Assembly (NCBI GenBank): GCA_002335865.1
Contig: DDCY01000022.1
Span: forward strand, 1-64,000
Direction of reading: 5' to 3'
Origin: Saprospiraceae bacterium UBA1994
Lineage (GTDB): Bacteria; Bacteroidota; Bacteroidia; Chitinophagales; Saprospiraceae
Length of the DNA stretch: 64,000 nucleotides
A model generated the notes under the pieces. The model searched no databases, was not told the origin of the DNA, and saw nothing but the letters and a program-made list of their open reading frames with translations. This document shows positions 1 through 9,818 of this stretch, one piece after another; the first letter of the stretch is position 1, and the number at the start of each line of letters is the position of its first letter. The translations under genes were made by a program, and so were the position numbers.

Positions 1-1
1 T

Positions 2-1051
2 ACGATATCTATCTACTTTGATATACCCAATGATCTGAGAGGAAAGTACAGCTTCAAAGCAGGACAGTACCTTACAATAAAGGCAAATATAGCGGAAGAA
101 GAAATCCGTAGATCATATTCTATCTCTACTGCGCCTCATGCTGCATCACCTGCTGTGTCTATCAAGCGAATACATGGTGGTCGCATGTCTAACTATCTTC
201 ATGACCAACTCACTGCTGGACAGTTACTTGATATATTACCACCAGAAGGAAGATTTACAGTATTACCTGATGCTGCGTTGGCAAGAGACCATTATTTCTT
301 TGCTGCAGGTAGTGGTATTACACCTGTGATGAGTATGATTCAAGATGTGTTAGAACATGAGCCTAAGAGTTCGTGCCACCTTATGTATGGAAGTAGATCT
401 GAAAAAGGCATCATCTTTCATAACGTGTTGGATGATCTAGCGAAAAAACACGAAGGTCAACTAAGTGTATCGCATACTATCAGTCAACCTACTAAGGTAA
501 AAGCTAGAGGAATTGGTGGCCTATTAGGCAAAAAATCTATATACTGGAAGGGTGATACAGGCCGTATCGATATTGCAAAAGTAACTGACTTTTTAGCTAA
601 AAACCCATCTTATACTAAAGCTCAACTATACTACATCTGTGGACCTGGTACAATGATCTCTAACGTAGAGGGCGCATTACTCGAGCAAAGCATCAGTAAA
701 GATCTGATCAAGAAAGAATATTTCGGTGGAGCTTCGGAGGCAAAGACAAAAAGTGCTGGTCCTCTAGCTACTGGTTCGTCTATCGTAACTGTCAAACTTA
801 ATAGTGAAGTCATTTCATTATCTATGGATAATAGTAAGACGATCCTCGATGAGCTAATAGACTTAGGGAAAGAACCACCATACTCTTGTACTAGTGGGGC
901 TTGCTCTACCTGCATCGCCAAGGTGACATCTGGAGATGTGAAGATGGATGCTTGCTTTGCTCTAGATGATGATGAAATCTCAGATGGATACATCTTGACC
1001 TGTCAAGCTAGGCCAGAGACCCAAGAGGTTACTATAGAATTCGAAGGGTAG
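2..1051 (+). CDS. Ferredoxin-NAD(P)H reductase-like flavoprotein with C-terminal 2Fe-2S domain (5' end outside window)
   Basis: The reading frame is open from base 2, so the gene starts upstream of the window; 349 residues are visible. The order is an FAD-binding barrel with an RRSYS motif (about residue 39), an NAD(P)-binding domain with GSGITP (about 103) and CGPGT, and a C-terminal plant-type ferredoxin domain with cysteines spaced C-x4-C-x2-C and a last Cys in LTCQA. This is the layout of the PaaE/HCP-reductase group, which passes electrons from NAD(P)H through flavin and 2Fe-2S to an oxygenase or other partner. The partner is not in view, so PaaE itself is not claimed. The gene converges on radC with a 3-base gap. 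Confidence 0.88.
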   Translation, partial: TISIYFDIPNDLRGKYSFKAGQYLTIKANIAEEEIRRSYSISTAPHAASPAVSIKRIHGGRMSNYLHDQLTAGQLLDILPPEGRFTVLPDAALARDHYFFAAGSGITPVMSMIQDVLEHEPKSSCHLMYGSRSEKGIIFHNVLDDLAKKHEGQLSVSHTISQPTKVKARGIGGLLGKKSIYWKGDTGRIDIAKVTDFLAKNPSYTKAQLYYICGPGTMISNVEGALLEQSISKDLIKKEYFGGASEAKTKSAGPLATGSSIVTVKLNSEVISLSMDNSKTILDELIDLGKEPPYSCTSGACSTCIAKVTSGDVKMDACFALDDDEISDGYILTCQARPETQEVTIEFEG

Positions 1052-1054
1052 AAA

Positions 1055-1750
1055 TTAAAGCATTCCTTGATCTATGAAACTATAATATCCGATATCCGCT
1101 ACTATAATATGATCCATTAGAGTAATATCGAAGTACTTAACAGCTTCTTTGATTTTATTAGTAATCTCTATATCTGCTCTACTTGGCGATAAAGATCCGG
1201 ATGGATGATTATGCACCAATATGATACTTTGTGCATGAGTTTCTACTACTGCTTTCAGAATCATTTTAACATCTAATATGGTGGCAGTAGTTCCTCCGGA
1301 GCTCATTTTTTGCCTTCTGATCAGTTTGTTACCCTTATTGAGTAGTATAACCCACATCTCTTCGTGTGCCATATCGTCTATGGTTGATCGCATCAGGTCA
1401 TAAGCATCCTTGCTAGACTTAATGATAGGCTTAGTCTGAGGAGACGTAATCGATCTCCTTCTCCCTATCTCTAATGCTGCTGCAATAGATATTGCCTTAG
1501 CCTCTCCTATCCCTTTGAATTTAATGAGATCAGCAATAGATAGTTTACCTAGTTCATGGAGATTATGCTCTACGGAAAAGAGCACCCTTTTGGCCAATGC
1601 GACTGCCGATTCATCACGTGAGCCGGAGCCAAGTATAATAGCTATTAGTTCTGCATCGCTAAGGCTAGCTCTGCCCTTTAGAAGCATCTTCTCCCTAGGT
1701 CGATCCTCTTCTGCCCATGATTTAATGGATTCTATTGATGGTGTAGACAT
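1055..1750 (-). CDS. radC: RadC family JAB/MPN-domain protein
   Basis: The 231 residues match the usual RadC length. The N-terminal half has a helix-hairpin-helix-like segment (FKGIGEAKAISIAAALEIGR, about residues 78-97). The C-terminal MPN/JAMM domain has the zinc-binding pattern HNHPSG followed by SRAD (about residues 181-194) and an upstream Glu (AHEEMW). RadC proteins are annotated in DNA repair, but the biochemical role is unsettled; the metal ligands look intact. The gene stands alone, with a 3-base convergent gap to the reductase. Confidence 0.93.
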   Translation of the reverse strand: MSTPSIESIKSWAEEDRPREKMLLKGRASLSDAELIAIILGSGSRDESAVALAKRVLFSVEHNLHELGKLSIADLIKFKGIGEAKAISIAAALEIGRRRSITSPQTKPIIKSSKDAYDLMRSTIDDMAHEEMWVILLNKGNKLIRRQKMSSGGTTATILDVKMILKAVVETHAQSIILVHNHPSGSLSPSRADIEITNKIKEAVKYFDITLMDHIIVADIGYYSFIDQGML

Positions 1751-1860
1751 AAGAGTAAGATAAGGAGATTTTCGAATTATAAGATAGCTAGCTTTAAATT
1801 CAACTACATATATAGATAGTATTAGAATCGCATTAAAAACGAGGCTGAAACCTCAATTAC

Positions 1861-1896
1861 AAAAAAAGGCATATTAGTCTTTACCAATATGCCTTT
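1861..1896 (-). terminator. Rho-independent terminator of the small minus-strand gene at 1952-2182
   Basis: Perfect 11-bp stem (1865-1875 with 1886-1896) around a 10-base loop. Read on the minus strand, the stem is followed directly by a run of seven T. It lies about 55 bases after the stop of the 76-codon ORF and supports that ORF as a transcribed gene. Confidence 0.75.
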
Positions 1897-1951
1897 GCGC
1901 TAATTTTTCTAAATGTTTAAAGTGCAGTACACTATGTATTTGCTAAATTAT

Positions 1952-2182
1952 TTAGCTAAGCTCTTGTTGTACCAGATAGTAAAAAGTTACTCTATTCTTC
2001 ATTCTGATGCCAGACATTTTAACTGTTACTGTCTTTGCAGCAGCCATTCCTTTGTCTTTGTCTTCCACACCTAGCTTCTTCACTACGAATTTTCTACGCA
2101 CGGTCTCTAGCTCTGAATCATCAGTGCCAGATACGAGTAAGGCATCTTTGTTATCGATGACCAACCTATGTCTACCGGCCAA
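1952..2182 (-). CDS. Small protein of unknown function (76 aa, TTG start)
   Basis: I do not recognise the family. The protein is 76 residues, highly charged in the middle (VRRKFVVKKLGVEDKDKG), without membrane segment or signal peptide, and ends in a hydrophobic/aromatic stretch (VTFYYLVQQ). An in-frame stop lies three codons before the TTG, so the only start giving this length is that TTG at 2180-2182; no ATG is available until about codon 55. Support comes from the strong terminator just downstream on the same strand. A competing plus-strand ORF (2007-2288) has no such support. It could be a short basic nucleic-acid-associated protein, but this is a guess. Confidence 0.4.
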   Translation of the reverse strand: MAGRHRLVIDNKDALLVSGTDDSELETVRRKFVVKKLGVEDKDKGMAAAKTVTVKMSGIRMKNRVTFYYLVQQELS

Positions 2183-2336
2183 TATGTATCAAGATATACA
2201 ATTTCAAATTAATAAAAAGTATTCTATTTTCTCCCTGTGGCGTCGCCAATTTTTTAGATTTTACACAAATAAAAAAGTCAAAAAATAGTATCTCAGATCA
2301 AATTTAATGTGTTACTAAGGCTAACTGCTTGATTCA

Positions 2337-3482
2337 TTATAACTTAGCCAAAGCCTTATCTAGATCTTGAATAAGGTCCTCTATATCCTCAATACCCACA
2401 CTTAACCTAATCAATGAGTCGGTCATTCCCACTTTGAGCCTTTCTTCTCTTGGAACAGATCCGTGTGTCATACTGGCTGGGTTTCCTATCAATGACTCTA
2501 CACCACCAAGAGACTCCGCCAAAGCAAATAGGTGAGTTCCACTAAGCATTTTCTTAGCTGTATCTAAATTATCTTCCTTGAGATCAAAGCTAACCATACC
2601 ACCGAAGTCTTTCATCTGTCTCTTAGCCACTTCATGATTAGGGTGAGACTCTAATCCTGGGTAGTACACCTTATTTACTTTATCATTAGTCATTAGATAT
2701 TCAGATATCTTCCTAGCATTCTCGCATGCCCTCTGTACTCTAACATGCAGCGTCTTAATCCCTCTCAGAATAAGAAAGCAATCCTGTGGTCCAGGTACTG
2801 CCCCCACTGCATTTTGGATGAATTTGAGTTTCTCTCCTATATCGATTTCCTTAGCAATAACAGCTCCATGAACTACATCGGAGTGCCCACCTAGATACTT
2901 AGTAGCTGAGTGAATAACAATATCAGCACCTAGATCAATTGGGTTCTGAAGGTATGGTGATGCGAAAGTATTATCTACACACACTTGAATCCCCTTAGTC
3001 TGAGCGTATTCGCTGACCATTTTGATATCTATGATGTTCAACATTGGGTTCGTTGGTGTCTCCACCCAGATCATCTTAGTATTATCATTTGCAACCGCAT
3101 CTATTTTCTCTATAGAATCCATACCTACAAAGTGAAATTTTATCCCATACTTAGCGAATACTTGATTCATAATACGGTACGATCCCCCATAAATATCATT
3201 GGTAGATATTACTTCATCTCCAGGGTTAAGTAGCCTCAATACGGCGTCCATCGCGGCCAATCCACTACCATAACAGATTGCCATTGCACCATTTTCCAAT
3301 GCGGCTAAATTTTTCTCTAATACAGTCCGTGTAGGATTTTGAGATCGTGCATATGCATATCCTTTGTGTACTCCAGGTTCAGATTGCACATAAGTAGACG
3401 TCTGAAAAATAGGAGTCATGATCGCTCCCGTAGATGGGTCTGGTTCTATACCTGCATGTATTGCTTTAGTTCCGAATTTCAT
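2337..3482 (-). CDS. Cystathionine gamma-synthase/lyase family PLP enzyme
   Basis: 381 residues, the usual length for the Cys/Met-metabolism PLP family (fold type I). The PLP lysine sits in SATKYLGGHSD (about residue 194), with the family's AYARSQNPT near residue 43 and the C-terminal SLGGVESL and SIGIED-like (SVGIEDIEDL) motifs. Such enzymes make or cleave cystathionine, or act as methionine gamma-lyase; which one cannot be read from the motifs. The nearest neighbours are unrelated, so context does not decide. The start is the only ATG close to the family N-terminus (MKFGTKAIHAG). Confidence 0.9.
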   Translation of the reverse strand: MKFGTKAIHAGIEPDPSTGAIMTPIFQTSTYVQSEPGVHKGYAYARSQNPTRTVLEKNLAALENGAMAICYGSGLAAMDAVLRLLNPGDEVISTNDIYGGSYRIMNQVFAKYGIKFHFVGMDSIEKIDAVANDNTKMIWVETPTNPMLNIIDIKMVSEYAQTKGIQVCVDNTFASPYLQNPIDLGADIVIHSATKYLGGHSDVVHGAVIAKEIDIGEKLKFIQNAVGAVPGPQDCFLILRGIKTLHVRVQRACENARKISEYLMTNDKVNKVYYPGLESHPNHEVAKRQMKDFGGMVSFDLKEDNLDTAKKMLSGTHLFALAESLGGVESLIGNPASMTHGSVPREERLKVGMTDSLIRLSVGIEDIEDLIQDLDKALAKL

Positions 3483-3562
3483 ATGTTATGTCTGTCCTTT
3501 TTCTGAATGAATATAATGATATAAGGATATTCCAAGCCCAACTGATTACTGATTATGCCAGT

Positions 3563-4663
3563 TTAAGCAAACAATCGATATCTCTTTGCTAGATTAATGA
3601 ATGGTTTTTCAATAAAATAATACATCAAGGTAGCACAAGTGATCGTTATCAATATCACTAAAAGAAGTAGACACAAAAACCCTAAATAAAAATTAGGGAA
3701 CATCGCAATATAATGATCCCAATATTTCATAACATGGACTACTACTAGCCAGTGGGCTAGATATACACTATAAGATATTTTACCTAAGAATAACCATAAG
3801 CCGTTGGTTAAGATTTTTTGCGCTGGCCTATTATTAATAATGAAGAGTAATATCAATGCGCTTGCAATTCCGGTATAATGAAACATATCAATGTTTAAAT
3901 ATTCTGCCACACTGTCGTATGTACTACCAAAGGGAAATATGCGTCTTATATGTCGTACAGAAAAAAGTAGGAAAACTATCAAAGCAATCAAATATCTAAA
4001 CTTCCAATATTTAGATTTAGAACAATTATATTCTTTTATCTGCGGGTAATAATAGGCCAACATTACACCCAAAACAAAATGTAGAGCAAATGACGAAAAG
4101 TGATTCTCAATGAAAATAGACATGGGAATCACCCACCAAATCATTTTAATATTTTTTCTACTAAGGTAAACTAACGCCGGCACTACTAATGATAAAACCA
4201 TCTCAACTCCTAATGTCCAACCGGGAATATAGAATTTATGAGCCAATCTTACCATAGCTAATTCTTCCCAGAGTTTTTGATCATTATTCAAAAACATATC
4301 CTTCAAAACTGAAATACAATTACCCTCAAGCAATAAAGCTCTATTCCAGTATAGATAGTTAACTATAATAGTAAATATGAATGCAGGATAAAGCCGCAAT
4401 ATCCTTTTGTATATATAATTTCCCATCTTAATCTCCTTATCCGATTGAAAATATTTATAGGAAAGCACAAAACCACTTAAGACAAAAAAGAACGAAACGG
4501 CATCTGCTCCATTAAAAACCATACTTGCAACATGGAACTTTGTATAATCCGGCCAATTCCATCCTATAAAATGATATATTACCACCATCATAGCTGCAAT
4601 TCCTCTTACAGAATCTAAGTAATCCAACCTTTGTGGTTCGGTATCTATTCTACTAGTCAACAT
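3563..4663 (-). CDS. Acyltransferase family 3 membrane protein (OafA/YrhL type)
   Basis: 366 residues with about ten hydrophobic segments. The N-terminus carries the family signature R(L)DYLDSVRGIAAMMVVIYH, with the conserved RG and the His in the first membrane helix. Members move acetyl or other acyl groups onto surface sugars such as O-antigen or exopolysaccharide, at the inner membrane. The SGNH extension of some relatives is absent. It lies 29 bases downstream of a methyltransferase gene on the same strand, so the two may form a small surface-glycan-modifying unit (inference). Confidence 0.9.
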   Translation of the reverse strand: MLTSRIDTEPQRLDYLDSVRGIAAMMVVIYHFIGWNWPDYTKFHVASMVFNGADAVSFFFVLSGFVLSYKYFQSDKEIKMGNYIYKRILRLYPAFIFTIIVNYLYWNRALLLEGNCISVLKDMFLNNDQKLWEELAMVRLAHKFYIPGWTLGVEMVLSLVVPALVYLSRKNIKMIWWVIPMSIFIENHFSSFALHFVLGVMLAYYYPQIKEYNCSKSKYWKFRYLIALIVFLLFSVRHIRRIFPFGSTYDSVAEYLNIDMFHYTGIASALILLFIINNRPAQKILTNGLWLFLGKISYSVYLAHWLVVVHVMKYWDHYIAMFPNFYLGFLCLLLLVILITITCATLMYYFIEKPFINLAKRYRLFA

Positions 4664-4692
4664 TGTTGATCTTTTATTCTAATACTAAAGAA

Positions 4693-5541
4693 TTACTCTC
4701 CTATTTGTAACCAATAGGAACCGCCGTGTCTTTCCACTTCTTTGAGATTATCAAGATTCCAAATCGGCTCTAGTTGCTTTGCCAATTCTTCATCTTCTGA
4801 CACGAAGTAACATGGAAATATCGTTTTATATCGCTTAGGGTTTGCCATTACATACATGGCTAGACCATATTGCTCCGTATAGAATCTATCACACATAAAT
4901 TGTGGATAATCATACGGTAGATATATATCATGGATATGTACTATGACTCCTTTATTGAGTTGCGGAAATATCTCCATGTAAAAAACCATGCTATCAGAAT
5001 TGGGCAGTATCCTATGCGAATTATCTATAAAAAGTATATCACCAGCCTCTAGATTCAACACTTTTTGATAATCTATATCTTCAAATGGCTTTCTGATTAC
5101 TACATCTGCCAATTGGTCTATCTCAGCTCTAGGCATAGGGTCTATTGATGTGATCTCCAGACTATTGTGCTGCTCTTGCTTAACTTTAAAAGCCACTTTT
5201 GTTGAGTTACCAGATCCCACCTCTACATAGCGCTTTGGTTTATAAAAAGAAATCATCGTATATATTGCAATGATATCAAGACCTGGCAGAAATCCATTGT
5301 TCCATCCTGGAAGCTTACTATCTGTTACCTTACTACTATCCTGTATCTCAGCGATCTCGTTTTGATTGCTCAATGCAGCATCTATCAATGCTCTATAAGT
5401 ATTTCTCTCAGCATCTATGATATCATAGAGTTGCTTATGCGGAGGAAGTCCATGTCCATATCTAGGTTTCATATCCACAGGATACTCATTAATTAGAGCC
5501 TGATATTTGGGATGTATACGTTTGAAAAAAGATTTTAGCAT
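4693..5541 (-). CDS. Class I SAM-dependent methyltransferase (Methyltransf_24-like)
   Basis: 282 residues, apparently cytoplasmic. The SAM-binding motif I reads YVEVGSGNSTKVA (about residues 107-119), followed by an acidic motif in DILFIDNSHR and an HIHDIYLP segment, as in small-molecule or sugar methyltransferases of the class I fold. Substrate unknown. Same strand and close to the acyltransferase-3 gene, hinting at a shared role in glycan or lipid decoration. The N-terminal 60 residues are outside the recognisable catalytic domain. Confidence 0.8.
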   Translation of the reverse strand: MLKSFFKRIHPKYQALINEYPVDMKPRYGHGLPPHKQLYDIIDAERNTYRALIDAALSNQNEIAEIQDSSKVTDSKLPGWNNGFLPGLDIIAIYTMISFYKPKRYVEVGSGNSTKVAFKVKQEQHNSLEITSIDPMPRAEIDQLADVVIRKPFEDIDYQKVLNLEAGDILFIDNSHRILPNSDSMVFYMEIFPQLNKGVIVHIHDIYLPYDYPQFMCDRFYTEQYGLAMYVMANPKRYKTIFPCYFVSEDEELAKQLEPIWNLDNLKEVERHGGSYWLQIGE

Positions 5542-5796
5542 TGGACGCCTTTTATGTTTGGAAAGCTAAGATATAGAAAAGAGCGATTTAGTAGTACGAA
5601 AACTATGAACTTCAGAATCTTACAATTTTCTTATCCACCAACTATAATTGAAAGTCCAGCTTAAATACTGAAAATCCAAAGCAAACTCGAAACTTTACAT
5701 CAACAATTCATCGAATAATTCATCAGTGATTAATCAGGAATCGTAATTTTAAGTATCTTAAATATCATAACTCAACATCAAGTCATGTAAGAAGAC

Positions 5797-6135
5797 TTGA
5801 GAGACAGAAGGGGCAAATCAGGACCCTGGATTATTGCTACCATATTACTTGCTGCTCTTGCTGTATCGTATTATTAATGGAATAGGTATACAACACAAAC
5901 GAAGATTAATGCGGAAGTAATGAAAGATTACAATCCTCCAATTAATAAAGGTACTCGTGGAATTACATCTAACTCTAACCTAGTAGATCAAGCCATCAAA
6001 GAATTTGATCTTAGAAACTTTAATACTAGCAATAATCTATTTAAACGAACAAATCCTAAATCGAATAGCATATACTGGTACATGGGTCATATCTCTTTGA
6101 TCAATGGCAGTGTTATGAAACAAAATATCAATTGA
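5797..6135 (+). pseudogene. Decayed membrane-anchored TPR-like protein gene
   Basis: One frame starts at TTG 5797 with RDRRGKSG followed by a clear membrane helix (PWIIATILLAALAVSYY), then hits TAA at 5875-5877. It continues in the same frame with about 85 more codons: a YNPPINKGTRG segment and a TPR-like stretch (DQAIKEFDLRNF... YWYMGHISLINGS), ending at 6135. Bacteroidota genomes often carry small proteins with one N-terminal helix followed by TPR repeats, and this looks like a relic of one. The bases after 6135 contain fragments in other frames but nothing continuous. Readthrough is possible but less likely. Confidence 0.5.
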
Positions 6136-6523
6136 AAAAATAACTTCAAAGACTTTACAAGATGACTTGTTAAAATATGTTGAAAAGATTATATCGAAGT
6201 ACCAAATATTCTGCTATTTGTTGGAGCATTGGTAACTGTAGCGAATGCGCTACCTCAAGATTTCGAACTGTGATGTCATCAGGTATACTTCACATTTCCC
6301 GTCATGCTTAGTCTTAATCACTCTAACGACAATAAATGAAAAGAAGGATTATCAAGCGGTGATGCTCCTATAAAGACAAAGTAAAGTTTCAAATCTTCGA
6401 AGAAATTTCTGCTCTAAAATATTGGGTAAATATCAAACTTGAGAGAAATCCTAATCTATATCTTTCAAAAAAATAAATGCTTTAAAAAATCCTTATACAA
6501 TAAGAGAATTAATATTTAATAAT
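6136..6523. other. Non-coding or decayed stretch after the TPR relic
   Basis: Stops occur in all frames. Possibly the eroded 3' part of the relic at 5797-6135; no intact gene or RNA structure seen apart from the terminator beyond it. Confidence 0.4.
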
Positions 6524-6557
6524 AAAAAAGAGCCTCACAAATGAATGTAAGACTCTT
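6524..6557 (-). terminator. Terminator of the atp operon
   Basis: On the minus strand a 12-bp stem (two G-T wobbles; 6528-6539 with 6546-6557) and a six-base loop are followed by six T. It lies about 50 bases beyond the atpG stop, marking the end of atpB-E-F-H-A-G. Confidence 0.75.
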
Positions 6558-6606
6558 AGTATATTATGTGAAGCGAAAAAGGTGATATCTGTAAGATTAT
6601 AGTGTA

Positions 6607-7515
6607 TTATCCACCCAGCGCAGCAGCACCACCAACGATCTCTGCAAGTTCTTTAGTAATGGCCTCTTGCCTCGCTTTGTTGTAGCTAATTTTTAGTTCC
6701 TTCATCAATTCTTCTGCATTTTCGGTAGCATTATCCATTGCTGTCATACGTGCACCGTGCTCTGAAGCATGAGTGTCATATACATACTTTTGGAAAGTCG
6801 TCTGTAATATACTTGGGATCAAGTGATTAAGTAATTCTTCTTTACCTGGCTCAAATATATAATCCGCTTTAAAGTTCTTGCCTTTAGCCTCGTCTTCTTC
6901 TTTCGTACCTTCCATATTTTCTACTGGAAGGTATTGTACACATTGTGCGAACTGAAGTGCAGCATTTTTAAATTTACTGTACGATACATCGATACGGTCA
7001 TAGTTACCTGAAGCGAACTCATCCATTAGCATCTGAGATACTTTAGCTAAGTTCTTATAATCTAGATTAGAAAATAAATCAACATAATCATCAATGATAT
7101 TACAATCACTATATTCCTTACGGAAGTAATCATAAGATTTTTTACCTACACAGATAATAGTAAGATTTCCATTAGCTCTCACTTCAGCGTAATCAGTATT
7201 GATTTTCGCTACAGCCGCTTTAATGATATTAGTATTAAATGCACCTGCGAGTCCTTTACTAGATGTAACTACTGTGATAGCTACCTTTTGAATATCTCTT
7301 TCAGCTGCTAGTGGAGAATTAATTCCTCCTTCAAGATTAGACAGAATATTGACCAACATCTTATTCAATCTATCAGCGTAAGGTCGCATCTGAGTGATCG
7401 CATCTTGCGCTCTCTTCAGTTTAGCGGCAGATACCATTTTCATGGCCTTAGTAATCTGCTGAGTACTCTTCACAGACACTATCCTCTCTCTTACTATTTT
7501 TAATGCTCCAGACAT
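6607..7515 (-). CDS. atpG: F-type ATP synthase subunit gamma
   Basis: 302 residues. The conserved termini that form the rotating coiled coil are present: N-terminal KIVRERIVSVKSTQQITKAM and MVSAAKLKRAQ, and C-terminal ITKELAEIVGGAAAL. Gamma links proton flow through the c-ring to catalysis in the alpha/beta hexamer at the inner membrane. It is the last gene of the operon, 109 bases after atpA, and is followed by a terminator. The atpD and atpC genes that follow gamma in many bacteria are absent here. Confidence 0.97.
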   Translation of the reverse strand: MSGALKIVRERIVSVKSTQQITKAMKMVSAAKLKRAQDAITQMRPYADRLNKMLVNILSNLEGGINSPLAAERDIQKVAITVVTSSKGLAGAFNTNIIKAAVAKINTDYAEVRANGNLTIICVGKKSYDYFRKEYSDCNIIDDYVDLFSNLDYKNLAKVSQMLMDEFASGNYDRIDVSYSKFKNAALQFAQCVQYLPVENMEGTKEEDEAKGKNFKADYIFEPGKEELLNHLIPSILQTTFQKYVYDTHASEHGARMTAMDNATENAEELMKELKISYNKARQEAITKELAEIVGGAAALGG

Positions 7516-7624
7516 ATATATTCAATTTTGAATTTCGAGTTACGAATTTCGAATGCTAATCAAACGATAACCGTCTTTCCGAATATGTAATTATTAATCT
7601 TATCAATTAACAATCTCTAAAGGT

Positions 7625-9211
7625 TTACGCGTTGTATCTACTTGCTATTTGAGCAGCAGTGGTCTTAATTGCAGTCACAGCTTCATCAGTAAGTTTACCT
7701 TTTCTTAATGACTCTAAAGCATCCGCATTTGACTGCTCCATAGTAGTTAAGAACGTCTCTTCAAATTCTTGAACCTTATTAACTGGTACATCACTCATTA
7801 GTCCGTTAGTACCTAGGTAAATGATCGCAATTTGCTTCTCTACTGATACTGGAGAATATTGTGGTTGCTTAAGCATCTCCACGTTTCTCTTACCTTTTTC
7901 TAATACCGCCATAGTCGCTGCATCTAGATCAGATCCAAACTTAGCAAATGCCTCAAGATCACGATACTGTGCTTGATCGAGCTTCAATGTACCTGCAACT
8001 TTTTTCATCGCTTTTATCTGTGCAGATCCACCTACACGAGATACAGAGATACCTACGTTAATCGCTGGTCTGATACCTGCGTTGAACAAGTTAGACTCTA
8101 GAAATATCTGACCATCGGTTATAGATATTACATTAGTAGGGATGTATGCCGATACATCACCTGCTTGTGTTTCGATTATCGGAAGTGCAGTCAATGACCC
8201 GCCACCCTTTACGATTCCTGCATCCTTGAGGGATTGAGGAAGATCGTTCATTTCCTGTGCGATACTATCTACATTGATTACTTTGGCTGCTCTCTCGAGA
8301 AGTCTAGAGTGAAGGTAGAATACATCACCTGGGTAAGCCTCACGTCCTGGAGGTCTTCTTAAAAGAAGAGATACCTCACGGTAAGCAACCGCCTGCTTTG
8401 ATAAATCATCATAGATGATCAACGCTGGTCTACCCGTATCTCTGAAATACTCACCGATAGCAGCACCTGCGAATGGAGCGTAAAACTGAAGAGGTGTAGG
8501 GTCCGCAGCAGAAGCAGATACAATAGTTGTATATGACATAGCACCTGCATCATCTAATGCTTTATAAACTTGTGCTACAGTAGAAGCTTTCTGACCTGAT
8601 GCCACATAAATGCAATATACAGGTTCACCTCTGTCGTAAAATTCTTTCTGATTAATGATCGTATCGATCGCAATAGCGGTCTTACCTGTCTGACGGTCAC
8701 CAATGATCAATTCTCTTTGTCCTCTACCAATAGGAATCATCGAATCAATCGCTTTGATACCCGTTTGCAACGGCTCAGTTACTGGTTGTCTATAGATAAC
8801 ACCTGGCGCTTTTCGCTCAATAGGCATTTCATAAGTAACACCTTGTATTGGACCTTTACCATCGATAGGAAATCCAAGAGCATTAACTACTCTTCCACAC
8901 ATACCTTCTCCAACCTCAATAGACGCAATACGATTAGTCCTACGAACATTTGACCCTTCACTAATGCCTGAGGCATCACCTAAAAGTACAACTCCTACGT
9001 TATCTTCCTCAAGGTTAAGTACGATCGCTTGTGTTCCTGTTTCAAATTCTACAAGTTCACCTGCTTGTGCTTTTAATAGACCGTATACTCTCGCGATACC
9101 ATCACCTACTTGTAATACAGTACCCACTTCTTCGAGTTCTGCTTCTGTTTTAAATCCAGAAAGCTGCTGCTTTAATATTGCTGAAATTTCGTCTGGCTTA
9201 ACGTCAACCAT
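7625..9211 (-). CDS. atpA: F-type ATP synthase subunit alpha
   Basis: 528 residues, close to the family norm. The P-loop is [13 protein letters not shown], the Walker B-like segment [11 protein letters not shown], and the arginine-finger region [11 protein letters not shown]. The C-terminal helical domain follows ([20 protein letters not shown]). Alpha is the non-catalytic nucleotide-binding partner of beta in F1. It lies 37 bases after atpH in the operon. The beta subunit needed for catalysis must be encoded elsewhere. Confidence 0.98.
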   Translation of the reverse strand: MVDVKPDEISAILKQQLSGFKTEAELEEVGTVLQVGDGIARVYGLLKAQAGELVEFETGTQAIVLNLEEDNVGVVLLGDASGISEGSNVRRTNRIASIEVGEGMCGRVVNALGFPIDGKGPIQGVTYEMPIERKAPGVIYRQPVTEPLQTGIKAIDSMIPIGRGQRELIIGDRQTGKTAIAIDTIINQKEFYDRGEPVYCIYVASGQKASTVAQVYKALDDAGAMSYTTIVSASAADPTPLQFYAPFAGAAIGEYFRDTGRPALIIYDDLSKQAVAYREVSLLLRRPPGREAYPGDVFYLHSRLLERAAKVINVDSIAQEMNDLPQSLKDAGIVKGGGSLTALPIIETQAGDVSAYIPTNVISITDGQIFLESNLFNAGIRPAINVGISVSRVGGSAQIKAMKKVAGTLKLDQAQYRDLEAFAKFGSDLDAATMAVLEKGKRNVEMLKQPQYSPVSVEKQIAIIYLGTNGLMSDVPVNKVQEFEETFLTTMEQSNADALESLRKGKLTDEAVTAIKTTAAQIASRYNA

Positions 9212-9248
9212 AATTTGTTTATTTATAAATTTCTAAAATATTGTTCTA

Positions 9249-9809
9249 CTAAATTGCACCCTCGTGCTGAGTACCTTTAAACTGCTTCTTCATCTGAGAA
9301 AGTTTATAGGCAATACTATCATTATATAGTTTATCACCTATCTCAATAATAAATCCTCCTAAAATAGATGGATCTACAACTGTATCTATGTCAACCTGCT
9401 GTGCTGTCTCATTACTAGAGAGTAACTTAGCTTTGATAGATGTTAGATTGGCTTCACTGATTGGAGATGCAGTTGTTAGTGTTACATCTGATATCCCTTT
9501 CATTAATTTATACTGAGCTTCAAATTCATTGCTAATAGCAGGGATATATTTTTCTCTACCTTTATTTAGAATGATATTTAAAAATCCTAAAGTAGTCTCT
9601 GACAGTTTACCTGCGAATACTACTTTGAAGATTTCTTTCTTCTTAAACTCGTTTACAATAGGACTCTTGAGTAGCATGACTAGGTCTCTGCTCTCTAGCG
9701 CTTTATCTAGCACAGCCATATCATTCTTAACTTCTTCAAGATTATTATTCTCTTGAGCAAAATCGATGAGTGACTTAGCGTATCTAGATGCTATTCTGCT
9801 TACTGACAT
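9249..9809 (-). CDS. atpH: F-type ATP synthase subunit delta
   Basis: 186 residues. N-terminal helical domain (RIASRYAKSLIDFAQEN) and the C-terminal family signature (DPSILGGFIIEIGDKLYNDS) are clear. Delta ties the peripheral stalk b dimer to the top of alpha3beta3. The start ATG is 9 bases from the atpF stop; the gene follows atpF and precedes atpA, the usual bacterial order. Confidence 0.96.
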   Translation of the reverse strand: MSVSRIASRYAKSLIDFAQENNNLEEVKNDMAVLDKALESRDLVMLLKSPIVNEFKKKEIFKVVFAGKLSETTLGFLNIILNKGREKYIPAISNEFEAQYKLMKGISDVTLTTASPISEANLTSIKAKLLSSNETAQQVDIDTVVDPSILGGFIIEIGDKLYNDSIAYKLSQMKKQFKGTQHEGAI

Positions 9810-9818
9810 GCGCCTTTA

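Noticed and set aside
2007..2288. 93-codon plus-strand ORF opposite the small unknown gene
   Set aside because: Low-complexity Ser/Thr/Lys composition and no terminator or promoter on this strand; the minus-strand ORF is better supported.
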